A stretch of DNA of 19,498 bases from Kiritimatiellales bacterium (GTDB taxonomy: Bacteria; Verrucomicrobiota; Kiritimatiellia; Kiritimatiellales; Pontiellaceae): assembly GCA_021734595.1 (NCBI GenBank), contig JAIPIO010000023.1, positions 1 to 19,498 on the forward strand, written 5' to 3'. Both the position numbers and the translations under genes were made by a program. The notes beneath the pieces were generated by a model. It ran no database searches and had not been told where the DNA came from. It worked only from the letters and a program-made list of their open reading frames with translations. Positions 15,154-19,498 of the stretch are shown one piece after another (position 1 is the stretch's first letter; each line of letters opens with the position of its first letter).

Positions 15154-17385
15154 ATGGGCGAAGCTGCGGAAAAAAAGGGTTACTCGTTTGGCACCTTCAA
15201 GGGGGTCTATACACCGAGTGTGCTGACGATCTTCGGTGTAGTCATGTATCTGCGCTTCGGCTGGGTGCTCGGCAACGTCGGATTGCCCGCCACGTTGCTG
15301 ATCGTCACCATTGCCACGTCGATCACCTTTTTCACGGGGTTGTCGATCTCGGCCATGGCGACGAACATGAAAGTGGGCACCGGCGGGGCCTACTATATCA
15401 TCTCGCGCTCGCTCGGCCTTGAGACCGGGGTGGCGATCGGCCTGCCTTTGTTTTTTGCCCGCGCGTTCGGCGTGGCGTTCTACATTGCCGGTTTCTCAGA
15501 AGCCTTGATGGCCGTAGTCAATCCGCTGCCGATGCTGGATCCGGCCCTTACCGCCAAGCTGATTTCGGTGGCCACCTTGATTGGCCTAACCGCGCTGGCC
15601 TATATTTCCGCCGACCTGGCCTTGAAGGTCCAGTTCCTCATCTTTGCCGCCATCGGGGCTTCGCTCGTCTCCCTCTTTCTGGGCAATCCAGGAGCCGCGC
15701 CACTGATGGTTGAACCCGGAACGGTGGTTCCACTAAAACTCGGCTTCTGGGTCGTCTTCGCGGTCTTCTTCCCCGCCGTAACAGGGATCGAGGCGGGGCT
15801 GGGACTGTCGGGCGATCTGAAGAACCCGGCAAAATCACTGCCGCTTGGCACCATGGCCGCAGTGGCCACGGGCTATCTTGTATACATGGTGCTGCCGATT
15901 TTTATCTCCGCGAAGGTAGCGAACCCCGACATCCTGCTGGTTGATCTCAATATCATGACTTCAATCGCACGCTGGGGCTTTCTGATTGTCGTCGGTGTAT
16001 TCGCAGCCTCGCTCTCGAGCGCGCTCGGCTCGCTGCTGGGCGCACCGCGCATGCTGCAGGCGCTCGCCAACGACCGGGTTATCCCGCGCTTCATCGGGCG
16101 TGGCTTCGGCAAAGACAAGGCCGACCCCCGCATCGCCACCGCCATCTCGTTCGCCGTTGCGCTGGCGGCGGTGTTGCTGGGTGATCTCAACCTGATCGCG
16201 CCGATCCTCTCGATGTTCTTCCTGATGTCCTACGGATTGCTGAATCTTTCCGCCGGACTGGAAGGGTTGATTGAAAGCCCCTCATGGCGGCCGAAGTTCC
16301 GCGTACCCAGCTGGGTTTCCCTGTTTGGGGCCTTAAGCTGCTTTACCGTGATGCTGATGATCAATGCGGGATCCACCATCGTGGCCTACCTGATCATCGG
16401 CGTGGTGTTCTATCTGGTGAAACGCCGCCGGTTGAACGCACATTGGGCAGACATGAGTTACGGCATCCTGACTTTGCTGGTACGGTTTGCCATCCGCCGT
16501 ATGAGCAAGCTGAAGCCGGACGAGCGCACCTGGCGGCCGAATATTCTCGCGCTGAGCGGGTCACCGAGGACGCGCTGGCATCTGGTGGAAATGGCACACG
16601 CACTTGCCCGGCACAACAGCGCGTTGACGGTGGCTAGCATCCTGCCGGTAGAGGACTGGTCGGCAGAAAAGGTTCAGAGTACGGAAAGCATGATGCGGGA
16701 ATATCTCCAAAAGCGTGATGTGGAGGCGCTGGTGAAGATATTTCCTTCGCCGGATATGATTACCGGCGCGGAAGCGCTGGTGCGGGCCTACGGGTACGGG
16801 CCACTGGTACCGAACACTATTCTGCTGGGCGAAACGAAAAATGAAGACAGTTTCAACGATTTCGCGCGGCTGATCCAGCTGATCTACCGCACCCAACGCA
16901 ATTTGATCCTGTTGCGCGAAGCCACCCAGGAAGCGCCGGAGGATGCCGAGACCATTGATGTCTGGTGGGGCGGAAACCAGGACAACATCGGGCTGATGCT
17001 GACGCTGGCCTACCTGATTAAGCAGAGTCCGGTCTGGCGGGAATCCCAACTGGTTGTGAAGACCATTGTCGCAGGTGAAGAGGAGCGCGGGGCAGCCCAG
17101 GAACGGCTCGAAACCTTTATTGAAGAACAACGCCTGCCCGCCACGGCGCAGGTGATCGTGCGGCAGGAGCAAAGTACCTTTGACCTTATCCGTCAGTCCT
17201 CTTCCGATTCCAGCCTGGTGTTCATGGGTATGCGCCCGCCAAAACAGGATGAAACCATTGATGAATACAGCCAATACTACGGGAACCTAATCGATGCCAC
17301 CGGCGGGATGCCATCGCTGGCACTGGTGCTGGCCGCGGAGAATATCGAGTTCCGGCAGGTGATTGGGATGACGAAGGGATTGTAA
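15154..17385 (+). CDS. SLC12-like cation-chloride cotransporter / APC-superfamily permease
   Basis: A 743-residue membrane transporter. I chose ATG 15154 over 15079 because the upstream 25 codons are translated palindrome sequence, whereas the product from 15154 enters the family N-terminus directly (GVYTPSVLTIFGVVMYLRFGW). About twelve helices span residues 24-427, with GGAYYIISRSLGLETG (77-92) matching the ion-site helix-3 region of the cation-chloride cotransporters. Residues 428-743 are a soluble C-terminal domain resembling that of SLC12 proteins: LSGSP (about 467), a VPNTILLGE motif, and TIDVWWGGNQDNIGLMLTLAYL (from 600). Family knowledge predicts coupled transport of Na+, K+ and/or Cl-, or of amino acids; which one is not clear. 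It may share transcripts with the efflux cassettes. Confidence 0.88.
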   Translation: MGEAAEKKGYSFGTFKGVYTPSVLTIFGVVMYLRFGWVLGNVGLPATLLIVTIATSITFFTGLSISAMATNMKVGTGGAYYIISRSLGLETGVAIGLPLFFARAFGVAFYIAGFSEALMAVVNPLPMLDPALTAKLISVATLIGLTALAYISADLALKVQFLIFAAIGASLVSLFLGNPGAAPLMVEPGTVVPLKLGFWVVFAVFFPAVTGIEAGLGLSGDLKNPAKSLPLGTMAAVATGYLVYMVLPIFISAKVANPDILLVDLNIMTSIARWGFLIVVGVFAASLSSALGSLLGAPRMLQALANDRVIPRFIGRGFGKDKADPRIATAISFAVALAAVLLGDLNLIAPILSMFFLMSYGLLNLSAGLEGLIESPSWRPKFRVPSWVSLFGALSCFTVMLMINAGSTIVAYLIIGVVFYLVKRRRLNAHWADMSYGILTLLVRFAIRRMSKLKPDERTWRPNILALSGSPRTRWHLVEMAHALARHNSALTVASILPVEDWSAEKVQSTESMMREYLQKRDVEALVKIFPSPDMITGAEALVRAYGYGPLVPNTILLGETKNEDSFNDFARLIQLIYRTQRNLILLREATQEAPEDAETIDVWWGGNQDNIGLMLTLAYLIKQSPVWRESQLVVKTIVAGEEERGAAQERLETFIEEQRLPATAQVIVRQEQSTFDLIRQSSSDSSLVFMGMRPPKQDETIDEYSQYYGNLIDATGGMPSLALVLAAENIEFRQVIGMTKGL

Positions 17386-17418
17386 CTGCCGATTCCCGAT
17401 TTTCGATTGTTGCCTTAC

Positions 17419-17441
17419 GGCTTTGCGACAGCCTTCTTTAT
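17419..17441 (+). terminator. Weak hairpin between convergent genes, possible terminator
   Basis: GGCT (17419-17422) and AGCC (17430-17433) could pair around a 7-nt loop, followed by TTCTTTAT. The four-base stem is weak, and nothing better lies in the 67-nt gap between the permease and gmk stop codons. Confidence 0.22.
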
Positions 17442-17452
17442 AGCGCCAACGT

Positions 17453-18163
17453 TCAGCGGTATTCAGCCATCAGGCCGGTGAAGTCGTTTTTCTCCGAATC
17501 AATGATGATCTTCAGCCGCCGATAGGCTTCGTCGAGGTCGTCGTTGACGATCAGATATTCGTATTCGTTCTGCTGTGCCATTTCCGTTTCGGCATTTTTC
17601 AGGCGGCGGGCGATCACCTCTTCGGCATCCGTGCCGCGTCCGCGCAGCCGCCGTTCCAGTTCTTCCGGTGACGGAGGCGCAATGAATATGTCCAGAAAGC
17701 CCCGTCGGATAGGATGTTTCATCGGAAGTTTTTCCAGCGACTTGCGGATCTGGGCCGCGCCCTGCACGTCGATATCCAACAGCACATGTTTCCCCTCCTC
17801 CATCGCAAACAGGATGGTGTCTTCCAGTGTGCCGTAATAGTTTCCATGCACCTTGGCATGCTCCAGGAATTCCTCGTTCTTGACCCGTTTCCTGAATTCC
17901 TGCTTTGAGAGGAAATAATAACTGACACCGTCCTGCTCGCCTTCGCGCGGCAGGCGCGTGGTGCAGGATACGGAATAGACAATATCGGGGTGGTCCGCAA
18001 CCAGCCGGTTGCAGAGCGTACTCTTGCCCGCACCGGACGGCGCGGACACCACGATCATCAACGGCCGCACAGGCGGATTGGGATGCCGGAACGGTGGAAC
18101 ATCTGAAAGCTGCTGTTTAGGGTCTGGCACGGCGGACATCTCCTGCTGTTGATTATTCGACAT
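17453..18163 (-). CDS. gmk: Guanylate kinase
   Basis: Cytosolic GMP kinase (ATP + GMP to ADP + GDP), essential for GTP and dGTP supply. From the ATG at 18163 it has 236 residues. The P-loop is APSGAGKST (41-49), the GMP-binding segment is SCTTRLPREGEQDGVSYYF (66-84), then FLEHAKVHGNYYGT and LLDIDVQGAAQIR, all classic Gmk motifs. The first 35 residues form a Gln/Pro-rich extension absent from the E. coli enzyme (about 207 aa); in-frame ATGs at residue 9 or 36 could be the true start. The open frame continues further upstream inside yicC but has no Gmk-like sequence there. It overlaps the end of yicC by 11 nt, the common yicC-gmk arrangement. Confidence 0.95.
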   Translation of the reverse strand: MSNNQQQEMSAVPDPKQQLSDVPPFRHPNPPVRPLMIVVSAPSGAGKSTLCNRLVADHPDIVYSVSCTTRLPREGEQDGVSYYFLSKQEFRKRVKNEEFLEHAKVHGNYYGTLEDTILFAMEEGKHVLLDIDVQGAAQIRKSLEKLPMKHPIRRGFLDIFIAPPSPEELERRLRGRGTDAEEVIARRLKNAETEMAQQNEYEYLIVNDDLDEAYRRLKIIIDSEKNDFTGLMAEYR

Positions 18164-19034
18164 TTTGAACCTGCTCGCGGATCCGCTCAAGTTCCGTTTT
18201 GAACGCGACCACCTGACGGGTGATCGCCAGCTCATTGGCCTTGGAGCCAATGGTATTGATTTCGCGGAACATTTCCTGACAGAGAAAATCGAGCGTGCGC
18301 CCAACCGGCTCGGCTGAATGCAGCAGTTTGCGTATCTGGCCAATATGGCTTTTAAGGCGGGTAAGCTCCTCGGCAATGTCGCAACGGTCCGCGAACAGGG
18401 CAATTTCGCGTACGATGCGCTCATCCCCCGCCAGATCGGCAACACCGGCTTTTTCCAATCGTTGGAACAGCTTTTCGCGGTAGCTGCGAACCACGCCGGG
18501 CGCCACCGTGCGGATGGCCTTCATCATCTCCTCCAGTGCCGCCAGCCGCACCCGCAGGTCTTTTTCCAGCGCCCTGCCTTCCGCCGCGCGCATCCGGGAA
18601 AGTCCGCTGAGCGCCTTGGCTACCGCCTTTCCCAGCACATCGGCCACATGGTTTGCATCGAGGTCATCCTGTTCTAGCGCAACCAACCCCGGAATCCGCA
18701 GCAGGGTATCCGCACCGAGGTTGTCCTCCATCCCGAGTTTTTTCGCCGCCGCGCGGATGGAATCCACATATTCCGCAGCCAGTTTCCGGTTCACCTTGAC
18801 GGAACCGGCGCTTGAAGCGGCGCTTTCCATACGGACGATGCCCGAAACACGCCCGCGCGAAAATTCCGCGCGGACCAGTTCCTGCACCTGTGCGTCGAGG
18901 GTGATGAGATTGCGCGGGAGCGTCACATTGACATCGAGCTGCTTGCGGTTAACAGAACTCAACTCCACCGCAACCCGCACCCCGTGCGCGGATGCACGGC
19001 CCTCTCCAAACCCGGTCATGCTTTTAAAGCCCAT
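18153..19034 (-). CDS. yicC: YicC-family endoribonuclease
   Basis: A 293-residue protein of the YicC family (E. coli YicC is about 287 aa), described as an endoribonuclease involved in RNA turnover. It begins with the family signature MGFKSMTGFGEGRA and ends with the DUF1732 region, including EMFREINTIGSKANELAITR and a helical C-terminus. A good Shine-Dalgarno, AAGGAG, lies just upstream of its ATG (on the minus strand at 19044-19039). It is first in a two-gene operon with gmk. A perfect TTCCAA/TTGGAA palindrome lies inside the gene at 18453-18467 and reads Phe-Gln-Arg-Leu-Glu in frame (from residue 190). Confidence 0.92.
   Translation of the reverse strand: MGFKSMTGFGEGRASAHGVRVAVELSSVNRKQLDVNVTLPRNLITLDAQVQELVRAEFSRGRVSGIVRMESAASSAGSVKVNRKLAAEYVDSIRAAAKKLGMEDNLGADTLLRIPGLVALEQDDLDANHVADVLGKAVAKALSGLSRMRAAEGRALEKDLRVRLAALEEMMKAIRTVAPGVVRSYREKLFQRLEKAGVADLAGDERIVREIALFADRCDIAEELTRLKSHIGQIRKLLHSAEPVGRTLDFLCQEMFREINTIGSKANELAITRQVVAFKTELERIREQVQNVE
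18453..18467. repeat. TTCCAA/TTGGAA palindrome inside yicC
   Basis: TTCCAATCGTTGGAA with perfect six-base arms. On the coding strand it reads FQRLE in the same codon register as the FQSLE sites in the outer-membrane factor gene at 8112 and 8697. It could be chance here, as no paralogue is available for comparison. Confidence 0.45.
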
Positions 19035-19038
19035 ACTT

Positions 19039-19044
19039 CTCCTT
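19039..19044 (-). promoter_or_regulatory. Shine-Dalgarno of yicC
   Basis: AAGGAG on the minus strand, 4 nt from the yicC ATG at 19034, which fixes that start. The 51-nt gap to the divergent DUF192 gene must hold both promoters, but I recognise no clear -10/-35 pair. Confidence 0.65.
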
Positions 19045-19085
19045 AGAACTTGTATCCGGAGGCAGAATTTAGGATTTTCGATGCC

Positions 19086-19427
19086 ATGTCACGCATTTTG
19101 ATCAATGGCAAAACCGTATTGGCGGAACAGGTGATCGTAGCGGAGAGCGCTTCCGAGCGGATGCGGGGCCTGCTGGGACGCTCATCGCTGCCGGCAGACA
19201 CCGCCATGCTGATCCACCGCTGCCGCAGCATCCACACCTGGTTCATGCGGTTCGCCATCGATGTCATCTTCCTGGACCGCGAGATGCGGGTGCTCAGGGT
19301 ATCGGAGAACATCCGGCCCTGGCGCATGGCATTCGGGCCGCGCAAGGCGGTGGCCGTGCTGGAGACCGCGGCCGCCCGACTGGGTGTCCCCGCCGTGCAA
19401 CCCGGCGACTTCCTGACCTTGGAATAG
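19086..19427 (+). CDS. DUF192-family protein
   Basis: A 113-residue protein from ATG 19086 (an in-frame ATG at 19050 would add 12 residues that do not look like the family). The core matches DUF192: RMRGLLGRSSLP, then the hallmark IHTWFMRFAIDVIFLDREMRVLRV, and a C-terminal part ending in ARLGVPAVQPGDFLTLE. Members are small beta-rich proteins, often exported, of unknown biochemical role; this one has no signal peptide, so it is probably cytoplasmic. AGGA lies about 11 nt upstream of the chosen start. It is divergent from yicC. Confidence 0.85.
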   Translation: MSRILINGKTVLAEQVIVAESASERMRGLLGRSSLPADTAMLIHRCRSIHTWFMRFAIDVIFLDREMRVLRVSENIRPWRMAFGPRKAVAVLETAAARLGVPAVQPGDFLTLE

Positions 19428-19438
19428 TTCCTGGCAGC

Positions 19439-19471
19439 GCACCCTTTTACCCCGTATGGATCACAGGGTGC
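19439..19471 (+). other. Inverted repeat downstream of the DUF192 gene
   Basis: GCACCC (19439-19444) and GGGTGC (19466-19471) pair across a 21-nt loop, 12 nt after the stop codon. There is no T-tract, so it is not a standard intrinsic terminator. Confidence 0.3.
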
Positions 19472-19482
19472 ATCCATGGTTT

Positions 19483-19498
19483 CACCGTGTCAGCGGTG
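19483..19498. terminator. Hairpin at the window edge, possible terminator
   Basis: CACCG-TGTCAG-CGGTG forms a 5-bp stem with a 6-nt loop, preceded by TT and cut by the end of the window. If AA or a T-run follows, it may be a terminator for the DUF192 gene. Confidence 0.35.

Noticed and set aside
18164..18445. N-terminal extension of the gmk reading frame
   Set aside because: It is an out-of-frame reading of yicC coding sequence with no Gmk similarity.
1..19498. Transposase, integrase, tRNA or rRNA genes
   Set aside because: I saw no coding sequence or structure supporting any of these in either strand; the cassette duplication has no flanking insertion sequence.

Overview
The window is a G+C-rich bacterial segment, apparently from a Gram-negative organism with an outer membrane, because it encodes lipoprotein outer-membrane factors and tripartite RND pumps. 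It is almost fully coding. The dense operons, the SLC12-type permease and a recurring 15-bp palindrome TTCCAA-NNN-TTGGAA make me suspect a Kiritimatiellota/Verrucomicrobiota (Pontiella-like) genome. That placement rests on general impression and could not be checked; there is no rRNA or other phylogenetic marker here apart from gmk.

Layout. Nucleotides 1-76 carry a 9-bp inverted repeat that ends at the start codon of a TetR-family regulator (77-712). The regulator overlaps the first of four efflux genes, cassette A: outer-membrane factor (709-2100), periplasmic adaptor (2097-3350), RND permease (3354-6473) and MATE transporter (6466-7788). After a 134-nt gap the same four genes recur in the same order, cassette B: outer-membrane factor (7923-9365), adaptor (9362-10576), RND permease (10569-13718) and MATE transporter (13740-15062). 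Each MATE gene is followed, after exactly 7 nt, by a 78-nt element made of three TTCCAA/TTGGAA palindromes spaced 31 and 32 nt apart. The second element leads into an SLC12-like cation-chloride-cotransporter/amino-acid-permease homologue (15154-17385). Converging on this plus-strand block is a housekeeping pair on the minus strand, yicC (18153-19034) and gmk (17453-18163). A DUF192 gene (19086-19427) diverges from yicC.

How the genes work together. Each cassette can build a complete envelope-spanning pump (inner-membrane RND trimer, adaptor, outer-membrane channel). A MATE antiporter is added in the same transcription unit; it could move substrate into the periplasm for the tripartite pump to collect. 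The TetR protein probably represses its own operon through the inverted repeat. Cassette B has no regulator of its own.

The most unusual content is the tandem duplication of an RND+MATE cassette, with very uneven divergence between the paired genes, and the palindrome family. The palindromes occur between genes, inside genes, and at two places where the right arm supplies the Shine-Dalgarno sequence of the next gene.
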